This document shows, piece by piece, positions 17,559-26,728 of a DNA stretch of 64,000 nucleotides (positions within the stretch are counted from its first letter, which is position 1; the number at the start of each line of letters is the position of its first letter). Below the pieces are notes generated by a model. It saw nothing but the letters and a program-made list of their open reading frames with translations, was not told where the DNA came from and searched no databases. This DNA is from Candidatus Thiomargarita nelsonii (GTDB taxonomy: Bacteria > Pseudomonadota > Gammaproteobacteria > Beggiatoales > Beggiatoaceae): contig JSZA02000012.1 in NCBI GenBank assembly GCA_000785145.2, positions 1 to 64,000 on the forward strand, in the 5' to 3' direction. The translations under genes were made by a program, and so were the position numbers.

Positions 17559-18584
17559 ATGAAAAAATCATCAGATAAGCGAACCCCACTTTTTATTGTG
17601 GGAATGAATGGTTCCGGGACAACCATGCTGGCTGACTGTTTATCTCGTCATCCAGAATGTTTTGTGTTTCAGGGAGAAACCAAAGTTATTCCTTTTTTTT
17701 ATGAGAACCAAGAAAAGTATGGCGATTTGAAAATTCCTGCTAATGCAAATCGTTTATTAGTTGATATGGCTCGTTCATTTGTTTTTTGGCGTGAAGATAG
17801 TAATGCTTATAAACAGATGACAGTGGATGAGAGTAAAGAATACGATTTTTCCTCGTTAGTCGAACATTTATATCACCATTATAGCAAAGGAAAAAATTAT
17901 CGTTATTGGATTGACCGAACCCCAATGTATGCCATGCGTATTGATTTATTAGCAAAGGCTTTTCCAACCGCTAAGTTTATTCATCTTTATCGCGATGGTA
18001 GAGATTGTGCTCGATCATTACATCGGAGGTGGTCACGAAGTCCAGTACGCACTATATACAGATGGAAAAAACTGGTAGCAAAAGCGGGGGCTGACGGTGC
18101 AACCCTAGACTCAGGACGTTATATGGCAGTTTGTTATGAAACGTTGACCAAAAACCCTGAAACGATAATGCCTGAGATAACAAACTTTCTTGGAATTGAG
18201 TATTCTGAGGTTCTTTTAAAATCTGCAATGCCTTATATTGGTGATGGAACCAGAAAAAGAGACAATGCAGCATCGGGGAGTATTTTAGAAAATTCTGGCA
18301 AATGGCGAACCTACTTTACAGAAAAGCAAATTTTTAAGCTAGAATCCATTGCCGGGTTTTGGCTGAAAAAAATGGGATATGAGACTTTATATGAAGTTGG
18401 TGACAGAAATATAAGTCAATTTTTACACAGATGGCTAGAGTTTTATGATAGAATGTGTCTCGTCTACCATAGGGTTAAAAGGGTTAAATATCACAAGATA
18501 GGAAATCTTTTTAAGCGAATTTTAAAAAAGGGACGATCAGCCCGGATTCAATCTAAGGGGTTAAAAAAATTTATGGGTTTTTAG
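17559..18584 (+). CDS. PAPS-dependent sulfotransferase (locus sulfotransferase 3)
   Basis: 341 residues. The phosphosulfate loop FIVGMNGSGTTMLADCL is at residues 9-25. The 3'-phosphate site FIHLYRDGRDCARSL is at about 139-153. It lies 17 nt after the deacetylase and 32 nt before another sulfotransferase, forming a likely three-gene unit. The long lysine/arginine-rich C-terminal tail (after residue 290) is unusual and might touch membrane or anionic polymer. Confidence 0.9.
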   Translation: MKKSSDKRTPLFIVGMNGSGTTMLADCLSRHPECFVFQGETKVIPFFYENQEKYGDLKIPANANRLLVDMARSFVFWREDSNAYKQMTVDESKEYDFSSLVEHLYHHYSKGKNYRYWIDRTPMYAMRIDLLAKAFPTAKFIHLYRDGRDCARSLHRRWSRSPVRTIYRWKKLVAKAGADGATLDSGRYMAVCYETLTKNPETIMPEITNFLGIEYSEVLLKSAMPYIGDGTRKRDNAASGSILENSGKWRTYFTEKQIFKLESIAGFWLKKMGYETLYEVGDRNISQFLHRWLEFYDRMCLVYHRVKRVKYHKIGNLFKRILKKGRSARIQSKGLKKFMGF

Positions 18585-18616
18585 TTTGCCACAGGTTATA
18601 AACTAAAGGAAATGTT

Positions 18617-19504
18617 ATGAAAATTGTACATATAGTAGGTGCAGGCCGCTCCGGTACAACCCTGCTATATAAACTTTTATGTTTGCATCCAGATATAGTC
18701 TATCTGAGCCGATATAATATCGTTTTTCCTAGTATTCCTTATTTTTCTCTTATAAACAGAATTTTAAAAAACAATTTAATTCTAAAGAGAAACAAATGGT
18801 TTGAGGATGATGGTAATGCGTATTTTTTAGCTCAGACGTTTATTGATAGACTTATCCCTATGCCTAGAGAAGGAGAGAATTTTTATAATTTTTGTGGGTT
18901 GAAGTTATATGGTAATGAATACAGTAAACAAGAGATTGACAACGCACAAAAAAAATTCAGAGAAATCATAAAAAAATATATGAAAATGGCTGGCGGAAAT
19001 GTTTTTTTGACTAAACGTACAGCTAATAATCGTCGTCTTGACATATTGGCGCAAATAACACCTGAAGCTAAGTATATTCATGTTGTACGGGATGGAAGAG
19101 ACGTGACCAATTCACTCTTAAATGTTGCATGGTGGCCCACACATACACTTTGGTGGTCCAGAAAAAGGCCCAGTGATTATCCTCAAGACATTAATACTCA
19201 AATTGAATTGGCAGCAAGAACTTGGGTAGAGGCGGAAAAACAAGTTTCCACCCACTTTAAAAATATATCTGCTGAGAAAATATACAACCTTCGTTATGAA
19301 GAACTGGTGACGAACCCATTGACAGAAATACTCAAAATATATTCGTTTATGAATTTGGAAGTACCCCAAGCACTTCCAAAGGTAATATCTTCGATTCGCA
19401 TGAAATCAGTTCGTAATAACTGGAAAAATGTTTTTACGAGCGAACAAATAGAAAGAATCGAAAATATTCAAGGTGAGCTGCTTAAACGGAATCAATACGT
19501 CTAA
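18617..19504 (+). CDS. PAPS-dependent sulfotransferase (locus sulfotransferase 4)
   Basis: 295 residues. The phosphosulfate loop IVGAGRSGTTLLYKLL is at residues 5-20. The 3'-phosphate site YIHVVRDGRDVTNSL is at about 154-168, followed by a Trp-rich segment (NVAWWPTHTLWWSRK) that may line an acceptor pocket. AAAGGAAA lies 4 nt before the ATG. It is close in type to the neighbour at 17.6-18.6 kb but clearly diverged, so not a recent duplicate. Confidence 0.9.
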   Translation: MKIVHIVGAGRSGTTLLYKLLCLHPDIVYLSRYNIVFPSIPYFSLINRILKNNLILKRNKWFEDDGNAYFLAQTFIDRLIPMPREGENFYNFCGLKLYGNEYSKQEIDNAQKKFREIIKKYMKMAGGNVFLTKRTANNRRLDILAQITPEAKYIHVVRDGRDVTNSLLNVAWWPTHTLWWSRKRPSDYPQDINTQIELAARTWVEAEKQVSTHFKNISAEKIYNLRYEELVTNPLTEILKIYSFMNLEVPQALPKVISSIRMKSVRNNWKNVFTSEQIERIENIQGELLKRNQYV

Positions 19505-19515
19505 AGTTAAAACAA

Positions 19516-19598
19516 GACCTGCCAGGTTAAAACCAAACCTGGCAGGTCAACCTGAATTTTACTTTGACCTGGCATGTTTGGTTTTTAACTTGCCAGGT
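19516..19598. repeat. Double hairpin of CCTGCCAGGT/ACCTGGCAGG units
   Basis: GACCTGCCAGGTT (19516-19528) pairs with AACCTGGCAGGTC (19536-19548). A second, related hairpin ACCTGGCA...TGCCAGGT spans about 19568-19598. The two halves are inverted copies of each other. A 'CTGGCAGGT' stretch also occurs near 32773. It may end transcription of the sulfotransferase unit, but it looks like a dispersed repeat. Confidence 0.65.
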
Positions 19599-19644
19599 AT
19601 TGTTTTGAAGTTGACTAAGACTAACCTTACGAGGTGAATAAAAT

Positions 19645-21969
19645 ATGTTAAAAATCCTAGCTGCTTACTTAGGCATTCTTATGCCGTTTTTTGTATCAAA
19701 TAATTTATTGGCTGACAATCTCATGCCCGGTGATCCCAGTTTTGAGACCGGGATGAGCGTTTGGTACGTGCATAGTGGTGTGAAAACCGGCTACTGGAGT
19801 AATGATTATTACCCGTATCGAGTACAGCACCCTGTATCGGGTAAATTAACATTGGACGAAGCGTTTCATGGTGTTAATTCACTTTTCGTGACTTCTCCAC
19901 AATACCGTGATACTTTTCTAATAGGTAGTGGAATTCAACTTGAAAAAGGACAATACTGGTTGGGGTTTTCGGTGAAGTGTACCACCAAGGCAAAAAAGAT
20001 AGTTTTCCGGATGGATGTCGCGGAATCGAGAGATAAAAAAGGCATTAAGTCAGGTGTTGTAAAAAAACGGTGGCGTAGGATTAAGGGGAACAAGTGGCAT
20101 CGTTTGACATATCAGTTTGAATTAAAAAAATCGAATAGATACTTTCCGATTTTTGAGTTCCCGCGTGGTTCCCATTGTTGGATTGATGCGCTTTCTCTCT
20201 CAGATTCCTTTCAATCGGCACAATCTTTTCAAATGCCCAATAAGGTTTTAGCATCATGGCAACATGAACTACAACCACAAACTTGGATGCCCGGATTGTA
20301 CTTACTTGAAAATGATGAAAGGACTTTTGAAGTTCCTCTATCGCTTCATTTAGGCCAATTTTCATGGAAATCTCGTCAAGTAACGGTAAAAATTTTTGCC
20401 GAACATCCAGAGGGTTGGAAAAAAGAAATCAAAGTCTTAAAAAACCTAACCCTAACTAAAGGTTCAATTATACCTATCCGTCTCGTATTTCCACTGAACA
20501 GTATGGGAATATGGAAAATAACATTAGAAGTGAATGACAGCGCAACCGGTAGGTCTCTTGATGTGACAAATACTGAAACCATTGTTGCCGGCATTGTACC
20601 TCACCGGGGCAAGCTGGATGTCTTTTTTGGAGCGCATCACAAACTTACGCCATTAACAGAAAAAATCGGTTTTGGTTCAATTAGGGATCCGCGTCTCTTG
20701 AAGTGGCATATCATTAATCCTCAAAAAGAAATATGGCATTGGCCCCATGAACAAGAAATGAACGAAATCAAAGCTTTTGTAGACAGAGGAGGGGCTTATC
20801 TAGTCTTACTGCCAGGCGGACATCCACAAAAAAAGCCAAACTATGAAAAGAGAGGGTATTGGGGGAAGAAGCGTTACGGGGATATTCCGCTTTGGGCTGC
20901 AAGTGATAAGAATACCCGTGGTGGACAAGGAGGCAATTTTGCGCGGGTAATAAAAAAGGAAGCTTTTCTAAGCTATGTCGAGACAATTGCAAAAAAATAT
21001 GATTTCATTGATTATGAGCTGTTTAATGAACCCAATCGTTATATGAGTTACTCCGAATATGTCCCCTTATTAAAAACGGCTTACCAGATAATTAATAAAA
21101 TTAATCCAAACAGCAAGATGGTTGCCTTTGCAAGTCCTCCTTATCGGGCTTCTCTACGAAAAGGTCAGCCCTACTACTGGTTTAATGACGCATTTGAACT
21201 GGGAGCATTAAATTATGCCGATGTGGTATCGTTTCATTGCTATGATCGAACTTTACATAAAAAAGAACTCCCTGAAACTGGGTATGGGATGGGTCAGGAT
21301 AAATGGGCCATTGGATTACAAAAATTGGCTGAAAAGCATCAATACAAAGGAGAGTTTTGGTGTACAGAAAAGGGAATTCGCAGTCCTACTTGGCTAAGCC
21401 AACATCAAGTTGACAGTTATATTAAAAGTCACCGTGCAACGTCACCACTCACCCAAGCACGTTGGCTGGTTAGATCTCAGATTATATTACGGGCAGCCGG
21501 GGTAAAAAGGTTCTTCTTACATAATAAAGTATGGTCTGATAATTGGCATGATCGTTATTTACCAAGGGCCGACATAAGTCATACCCTGTTTGAAGTCAAC
21601 GGGATGCCAAGACCGGCTCTAGTTGCTCAACGGGAATTAATCAGGCGTTTAAGTTTTAAAACGCATGTCGTTGGAGGGGTTAATGATTATTTTCGCTATG
21701 AGGTTTTTGGCAATGAAAATTCTCATGTGATGATTCTATGGCGTTTTGGTCAAAGTGAACCAGAAGAACTCCAAGGGTTGAAGTATAAAATCCCTTGTCA
21801 AAGAGACTTTTTATCTCTAAAGGCCACTTCAATGTTCGGTGAGTCTATTGATTTATGCTCAGAAGAACAATTTTTGACCGTTTCTCCTTCACCTATATAT
21901 ATACTGTTTTCAGGTAAAGCGGAGCAAACGAAAATTAAAAGTTTTATCAGTCAAATGAGCCAGAGGTAA
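19645..21969 (+). CDS. Secreted clan GH-A glycoside hydrolase with N-terminal carbohydrate-binding-like domain
   Basis: 774 residues. A signal peptide (residues 1-24, ending near LLADN) is followed by a beta-sandwich region (about 25-190, starting NLMPGDPSFETG) that resembles CBM-type modules. A second sandwich follows, then a TIM barrel. The acid/base glutamate is likely E462 in ELFNEPNRY, and the nucleophile E575 in GEFWCTEKG; the spacing fits clan GH-A (GH39/GH5-like). It is probably a periplasmic or secreted enzyme that trims, edits or releases the polymer made by this locus. GAGGTGAATAAAAT precedes the ATG. Substrate specificity cannot be read. Confidence 0.78.
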   Translation: MLKILAAYLGILMPFFVSNNLLADNLMPGDPSFETGMSVWYVHSGVKTGYWSNDYYPYRVQHPVSGKLTLDEAFHGVNSLFVTSPQYRDTFLIGSGIQLEKGQYWLGFSVKCTTKAKKIVFRMDVAESRDKKGIKSGVVKKRWRRIKGNKWHRLTYQFELKKSNRYFPIFEFPRGSHCWIDALSLSDSFQSAQSFQMPNKVLASWQHELQPQTWMPGLYLLENDERTFEVPLSLHLGQFSWKSRQVTVKIFAEHPEGWKKEIKVLKNLTLTKGSIIPIRLVFPLNSMGIWKITLEVNDSATGRSLDVTNTETIVAGIVPHRGKLDVFFGAHHKLTPLTEKIGFGSIRDPRLLKWHIINPQKEIWHWPHEQEMNEIKAFVDRGGAYLVLLPGGHPQKKPNYEKRGYWGKKRYGDIPLWAASDKNTRGGQGGNFARVIKKEAFLSYVETIAKKYDFIDYELFNEPNRYMSYSEYVPLLKTAYQIINKINPNSKMVAFASPPYRASLRKGQPYYWFNDAFELGALNYADVVSFHCYDRTLHKKELPETGYGMGQDKWAIGLQKLAEKHQYKGEFWCTEKGIRSPTWLSQHQVDSYIKSHRATSPLTQARWLVRSQIILRAAGVKRFFLHNKVWSDNWHDRYLPRADISHTLFEVNGMPRPALVAQRELIRRLSFKTHVVGGVNDYFRYEVFGNENSHVMILWRFGQSEPEELQGLKYKIPCQRDFLSLKATSMFGESIDLCSEEQFLTVSPSPIYILFSGKAEQTKIKSFISQMSQR

Positions 21970-21989
21970 GCGAAATAATATGCTGGATG

Positions 21990-22102
21990 AAACGTTACGG
22001 ACGGGGTTGCAAACCCCGTCCAGCACAGTATCTATGTCTTTTCCAGCACAGTATCTATGTCTTTTTTGCCGGAGCAGGTTTGCAACCTGCTGCGTAACGT
22101 TT
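21990..22102. repeat. Compound palindromic element with AAACGTTAC/GTAACGTTT ends
   Basis: The outer inverted repeat is AACGTTACGG with its partner at about 22092-22101. Inside are hairpin GACGGGGTT-GC-AACCCCGTC (22000-22020), a 23-bp direct repeat starting CCAGCACAGTATC (22020 and 22043) and hairpin AGCAGGTTTGCAACCTGCT (22073-22091). The first half recurs at 29602-29638. It abuts the radical SAM gene and bears on its start codon. Confidence 0.8.
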
Positions 22103-22118
22103 GATGAGAAAGAGAGCA

Positions 22119-23168
22119 ATGAGATTAATGAAACAAACCAAGCGTGGCGAATATTTTATTCGGCATTCTCAACACTTTTTGCCATACTTGACTTTCCGTA
22201 AAATTGTAAACCTTATCTTAAACGTCATTGAACTGAAATTTAAGGTTTCTTCACCACGCTCTTTGCCGGTTTATATAAAAATAGAGCCAACCCCCCTATG
22301 CCAGCTAAAATGTCCGGGTTGTAAGCAAAGTTCAATGTATTACAAAAAACAGTTCCGGAGTAGTATGCAAATAAGTCTAGATGATTTTAAACGAATTGTA
22401 GAACCTCTTAGTCACACTTTACTTGGAATTAGTTTAAGTAATCATGGCGAACCTTTGCTTCATAAAAACATTGCGTCATTAATAGAGTATGCTCACTCCA
22501 AGCATATTGCCGTGAGCTTTCCAACAAATCTCTCTATGAAGTTGGATGAAACCTCAATAGAGAAACTCGTTAAATCTGGATTGGATACTCTTTTTGTGTC
22601 TTTAGATGGGGCTTCGGAAGAAACGTACCAAGAATATAGAGTGGGAGGCAATTTTTCACGGGTTCTTCAAAACGTGAAAGCACTTTCGGAGGCCAAACGA
22701 AGGTTTGGGTTAAAGCGGCCTAAAATTATCTGGAAGTTTGTCGTATTCAATCATAATAAACATGAAGTCGAAGTGGTACGACAAAAATACAGAGAATTAG
22801 GCTTTGATAATTACGAGCTCGCACCAGATAGTCGCACTGATCCTAAAGCTAAAAAAGCCAAAAAAGCTTATCAAGCTAGTTTACTCAAAAAACGAAAAGG
22901 GTGTTTTTGGCTGTGGCATACGATGATTATCCAGTGGGATGGTAGAGTATATCCTTGTTGCAGGCGGGGGAACCAACTTTTTAATATTGGAAACGTTATT
23001 CAGGAAAATAGCAAAGAAGTTTGGTACTCAGAAAAATATCGGGTATTGCGACAGGGCTTTTCAGAACTGGACAAAATGCATCCGGTTTGTAAGAAATGTA
23101 TGGGTTATGAGTCCGTCATTTCTACAGAAACAAAAACCATAGCAATTCAGGAACTTCAAAAAGAATAA
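22119..23168 (+). CDS. Radical SAM/SPASM protein (locus radical SAM 2)
   Basis: 349 residues from ATG 22119. The iron-sulfur motif CQLKCPGC (C-x3-C-x2-C) is near residue 60. SPASM-type cysteines follow in the C-terminal third (KGCFWLWHTMII, YPCCRRG, CKKCMG). I chose ATG 22119 because GAGAAAGAG precedes it and because the repeat element ends at about 22102, making TTG 22101 or ATG 22104 unlikely. It resembles proteins annotated as MoaA/SPASM-like in polysaccharide loci; the reaction is unknown. It is not close to the first radical SAM protein, so it is an independent member. Confidence 0.87.
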   Translation: MRLMKQTKRGEYFIRHSQHFLPYLTFRKIVNLILNVIELKFKVSSPRSLPVYIKIEPTPLCQLKCPGCKQSSMYYKKQFRSSMQISLDDFKRIVEPLSHTLLGISLSNHGEPLLHKNIASLIEYAHSKHIAVSFPTNLSMKLDETSIEKLVKSGLDTLFVSLDGASEETYQEYRVGGNFSRVLQNVKALSEAKRRFGLKRPKIIWKFVVFNHNKHEVEVVRQKYRELGFDNYELAPDSRTDPKAKKAKKAYQASLLKKRKGCFWLWHTMIIQWDGRVYPCCRRGNQLFNIGNVIQENSKEVWYSEKYRVLRQGFSELDKMHPVCKKCMGYESVISTETKTIAIQELQKE

Positions 23169-23198
23169 TATGCCTTGGTGTCGGACGGGGATATAAAA

Positions 23199-23230
23199 GA
23201 AATCCGATTTTTTCAAAAAATCGGATTTCT
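23199..23230. terminator. Hairpin of the AAATCCGATTTTTT family (possible terminator)
   Basis: AAATCCGATTTTT pairs with AAAAATCGGATTT around a C, about 35 nt after the radical SAM stop. The same hairpin occurs at 33874-33906 and variants at 26729-26755 and 50561-50593, always just after genes. The A/T-rich stem with T runs on both strands would suit a bidirectional terminator. Confidence 0.55.
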
Positions 23231-23275
23231 AGCTTTAACCTAAACTAAGTACCGAACCATGAATTTTTATGTATT

Positions 23276-23335
23276 TTGGAGTCCAAAGCTTTAGCTTTGG
23301 ATACCCACGTCCAAAGCTAAAGCTTTGGACTCCAA
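23276..23335. repeat. Palindromic hairpin repeat, GTCC variant
   Basis: Perfect 25-nt arms (left starts TTGGAGTCCAAAGCTTTAGC) around the 10-nt spacer ATACCCACGT. It has the same design as 2-61 and 96-155, with GTCC...GGAC replacing GTAC. The compensating change on both arms shows that pairing is conserved. Confidence 0.9.
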
Positions 23336-23388
23336 TATCTCCGATAATTCATGTTCAGTACTTATACACAATCACATTTGGATTTTTG

Positions 23389-23584
23389 ATGCAAATTAAT
23401 GACAAAATCGAAGTAAAATGCTTGGGATAAATAGCTGAAGGAACAATAAAATTAGGCGATCTCACCGTACTCGTTGGTCCGCAAGGGAGCGGTAAAACAT
23501 TATTTTTACAATGGCTTAAAAAAAGAACTACAAGCATTAGCCCATAACAAATCTTATATCCGCATTCATCACGACGCAAAATAA
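23389..23584 (+). pseudogene. AAA-type ATPase N-terminal fragment
   Basis: ATG 23389 encodes MQINDKIEVKCLG, then an in-frame TAA (23428-23430), then IAEGTIKLGDLTVLVGPQG and SGKTLFLQWLKK with an intact Walker A (GPQGSGKT). After a run of A a frameshift leads to ELQALAHNKSYIRIHHDAK and a stop. This matches the start of a broad class of ABC/SMC-like AAA ATPases. One stop and one frameshift over 65 codons make it a pseudogene. A C-terminal scrap of the same kind of protein is at 41222-41344. Confidence 0.6.
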
Positions 23585-23608
23585 AATGGAAACACTGACT
23601 CAAAAAGA

Positions 23609-24835
23609 TCAAGTAAAAGCTATCAGTCCAGGAAAAAGTTTATAGATATCAAGCAGTTTTTCATAATGTAAGATCGGCGAAAAATTTTGTTTTATTTTTG
23701 CTCTCCCATGTTGACCCATTTCTAATCTTTTTTTCTTACCAAGACTGTAAAGTATGTTGATTTTTTCAATCAAATCGGACCGATTTTTCGGTTCAAAACA
23801 GAATCCGTCCTCCGGTTCGTCTATGAGTTCCGGTATGCCGCCGATGCGTGCCCCAAGTACCGGCTTTCCACACGCAAAAGATTCCAAAATAGCCATTGGA
23901 CAATTTTCATACCATTGGGAAGGAATAACAGTAAATGCTGAATGGGCAATTAACTTGATTAACTCCGAGCCTGACTTAAATCCAGTAAAAGACACATTCT
24001 TAAGAAACTGAGCTGCCTTTTTTAACTCTTCTTCTTGAGGTCCAGTACCTACAATAACAAATTTTACTTGGGGACAATGTTTGGCTGCATTTAGAAGTAT
24101 CTCTATGCCTTTTTCTTCGGATAACCGACCAAAGTAAAGTACATATCCATCATCTTCATTGCTTAATGGATATTGCTCTACGTTAATAAAATTAGGTAGA
24201 TAAACAATTTTTTCTGATGCAAAGCCATTTTCTACCATTTGTTGTTTATAAAACTGGCTGACAGCAATATATTTATCTACATTTTGATAGTACCCCAAAA
24301 GATAATGTAAATACATTTCAACTGTATTTATAAGGCTTTTAAATCGAGAATTCATTGTACACTTATTAAGTGTACAATGATAAAACTTTCGGCCTTGACA
24401 TTTTTCACATATTCCGCCACGCAAATAGTGTGTATAGACAGGACAAATCGGTTTAAGATCGTGAAGAGTAAAAATTATTGGAATACCGCGCTTTTTTAGC
24501 GGCTCCAATACGGAAGGTGAGATTTGGTGCTGAAAAATATGGAAATGAGCCACATCAGGCTGGTAATTTTGAAGTAACCACTCCATTTTACGTCTGGCTT
24601 CAAAAGAAAATATTATTTTACTGCCATTATTAATTTTATTTATCAATCCGGCCGCATTATAATCGACTTCGTTTACAAAATACTTTGAAAACGATGATGA
24701 GAGATTATTTGGGTGTTTCATTGAAAACGGTACGACCGTGTGACCGTATTTTTCGAGTAATTCTTTCTCGCCAAAAAATACTGCCTCACTACCTCCCTTT
24801 CTCCAGTAGAATTTGTTAATTGATAGTATATTCAT
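23609..24835 (-). CDS. Family 4-type glycosyltransferase (GT-B fold)
   Basis: 408 residues. The N-terminus MNILSINKFYWRKGGSEAVF is a typical donor-side GT4 start with a GG loop. The nucleotide-sugar site carries E-x7-E in ENCPMAILESFACGKPV (about residues 310-326), followed by GGIPELI. A Cys-rich stretch in the middle (CPVYTHYLRGGICEKCQG, then CTLNKC) is shared by a subset of GT4 enzymes. It is transcribed away from the upstream block and diverges from the next sulfotransferase with only 24 nt between start codons. Confidence 0.92.
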   Translation of the reverse strand: MNILSINKFYWRKGGSEAVFFGEKELLEKYGHTVVPFSMKHPNNLSSSFSKYFVNEVDYNAAGLINKINNGSKIIFSFEARRKMEWLLQNYQPDVAHFHIFQHQISPSVLEPLKKRGIPIIFTLHDLKPICPVYTHYLRGGICEKCQGRKFYHCTLNKCTMNSRFKSLINTVEMYLHYLLGYYQNVDKYIAVSQFYKQQMVENGFASEKIVYLPNFINVEQYPLSNEDDGYVLYFGRLSEEKGIEILLNAAKHCPQVKFVIVGTGPQEEELKKAAQFLKNVSFTGFKSGSELIKLIAHSAFTVIPSQWYENCPMAILESFACGKPVLGARIGGIPELIDEPEDGFCFEPKNRSDLIEKINILYSLGKKKRLEMGQHGRAKIKQNFSPILHYEKLLDIYKLFPGLIAFT

Positions 24836-24859
24836 CTCATTAAAAAATAAGGGGTTCTT

Positions 24860-25768
24860 ATGAAACGTTTTGACATTATACCAGACTTTTTAGGAATAGG
24901 TGCAAACCGATCTGGCAGTACTTGGCTCTGGAGGAACCTAAAAGAGCATCCCGATATCTGGATGCCTCCTAAAAAAGAAATTCACTATTTTGACAGATCT
25001 CGGATTTACCCATCACCGAGTCATCTGGCCTCCAAACATTTTTTATCCCGTTTATTGGGGAGAGAAGCTCACAATGTAGCCTATAGGAAAAAATTTTTAC
25101 ATGACTTAATATCAAGTGGTTATCATTATAAATGGAAAGGGATTCGTTGGACTCTGCGTTACTATTTAGGTACATACGATGATGATTGGTATCTCTCATT
25201 GTTCCGAGAGGGAATGGGTAAAGTAAAAGGAGAAATTACACCATCTTATTCCATTCTTGATTATAAGGATGTAGAACAGATCAAATGTTTGATGCCGAAT
25301 TTGAAGATCATATTTATTATAAGAAATCCAATTGATCGAGCATGGTCTCAAATTCGTTATGCATCGTCAAGAGGTATTTTTAAGGGAATTTCTTTAGTTG
25401 AAATGAAGAAATTTGTTGATGATCCAAACCAAGTATTGCGTGGTGACTATATCCGTACCATTAATATTTGGCGTACATGCTTTTCTAAAGAACAGATATT
25501 TATTGGTTTTTATGATGAGATTTCGCGTTCTCCGGAAAATTTATTACGAAATATTTTTGAATTTATCGGAGTTGATACCGTTAAATTCACTGATAAAATC
25601 TATAATAGAATCAATACGTCGCCTGATAAAGAAATTCCCGAAAAGCTAAAGTTCGATTTGGCCGAAAAATACTATGAACAAATTAAACAAGTTAGCAATA
25701 TGTTAGGAGGCGATGCTGAGAGTTGGTTAAAACAGGCAGAGAAAATACTGGAAAATAATTATGAGTGA
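24860..25768 (+). CDS. PAPS-dependent sulfotransferase (locus sulfotransferase 5)
   Basis: 302 residues. The phosphosulfate loop FLGIGANRSGSTWLWRNL is at residues 10-27. KEIHYFDRSR at about 40-49 is typical of heparan/polysaccharide-type sulfotransferases. The 3'-phosphate site IFIIRNPIDRAWSQIRYA is at about 152-169. AAGGGG lies 6 nt before the ATG. It overlaps the next sulfotransferase gene by 8 nt. Confidence 0.92.
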   Translation: MKRFDIIPDFLGIGANRSGSTWLWRNLKEHPDIWMPPKKEIHYFDRSRIYPSPSHLASKHFLSRLLGREAHNVAYRKKFLHDLISSGYHYKWKGIRWTLRYYLGTYDDDWYLSLFREGMGKVKGEITPSYSILDYKDVEQIKCLMPNLKIIFIIRNPIDRAWSQIRYASSRGIFKGISLVEMKKFVDDPNQVLRGDYIRTINIWRTCFSKEQIFIGFYDEISRSPENLLRNIFEFIGVDTVKFTDKIYNRINTSPDKEIPEKLKFDLAEKYYEQIKQVSNMLGGDAESWLKQAEKILENNYE

Positions 25769-26714
25769 AGTTCGCTATTGTTACATTTGTTCCGCAGCGC
25801 GATCAGGCTCTACCTTCTGCGATATGTTATTAGGAGGCCATTCCCAACTTGCGTCATTGGGGGAATTTAGTTTCCTAGGAAAAGATATTGCACTGGATGA
25901 ATTATGCAGTTGTGGCACACTGGTCAAGGAATGCTCTGAATGGGCAAAGGTAATTGATCGTGTGTATCATGAAAAATCTATAGAACTGCGCCAACAACCT
26001 TATGCCTTACCCCAGTGGGATACAAAGGCGCGACGTGTTGTGGATTTCCAACAACAGACACCGCAATATCTATTAATTAGGAAACTACGATCATTATGGA
26101 TGCGTATGCGTTTTTATATGCCTACGCCAGTAGCAAGACATACCCCTATTCCGGCGAAACTTCGTCAAGGCATCTCTAACACATTATATTTATACGACAT
26201 TGTGCGAGAGGAATGGAATAGCCAAATAGTCGTCGATTCCTCCAAACAGGCTTATCAAGCACTCTCTCTCTATGAAAAATGTGGCTCATCAATGAGGATT
26301 ATATTACTGACTCGTGATGGTCGTGGTGTCTATTTATCTCGTCGTTCCAAAGGAATAAGCCGTCAATTGAGTGTTGGTAAATGGAGGCATTATTATCTTC
26401 ACGCATTACCTCTATTGCGTAGATACATTCACCCGGATCATATATATATGCTGAAATATGAAGATTTAGCTTCTCAACCAGAAACCACTTTGAGAAGACT
26501 ATGTCAATTCTTGGAAATCCATTTTGAAAAACAGATGCTTGACTTAGCCGCTGGTTCACGTCATATCGTTGGCGGTAATTATAATGCAAAAATGAATCGC
26601 AATAGCCGAGGTATTCAACTTGATGAACGATGGAAACTGGATTTAACGGGTGATGAACTTGCTTACTTTATGCGGCATGGTGGAACACTTAATCGGCAAT
26701 TAGGCTACAATTGA
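25761..26714 (+). CDS. PAPS-dependent sulfotransferase with CSCG motif (locus sulfotransferase 6)
   Basis: 317 residues. The phosphosulfate loop YICSAARSGSTFCDMLL is at residues 8-24. The segment LCSCGTLVKECSEWAKV (about 49-65) has the CSCG-x5-C pattern seen in one bacterial sulfotransferase group. The 3'-phosphate site is IILLTRDGRGVYLSR (about 179-193). The 8-nt overlap with the upstream gene suggests coupled translation of two different sulfotransferases, perhaps for neighbouring positions on the same unit. Confidence 0.88.
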   Translation: MSEVRYCYICSAARSGSTFCDMLLGGHSQLASLGEFSFLGKDIALDELCSCGTLVKECSEWAKVIDRVYHEKSIELRQQPYALPQWDTKARRVVDFQQQTPQYLLIRKLRSLWMRMRFYMPTPVARHTPIPAKLRQGISNTLYLYDIVREEWNSQIVVDSSKQAYQALSLYEKCGSSMRIILLTRDGRGVYLSRRSKGISRQLSVGKWRHYYLHALPLLRRYIHPDHIYMLKYEDLASQPETTLRRLCQFLEIHFEKQMLDLAAGSRHIVGGNYNAKMNRNSRGIQLDERWKLDLTGDELAYFMRHGGTLNRQLGYN

Positions 26715-26728
26715 TGCTATTATTAAAA

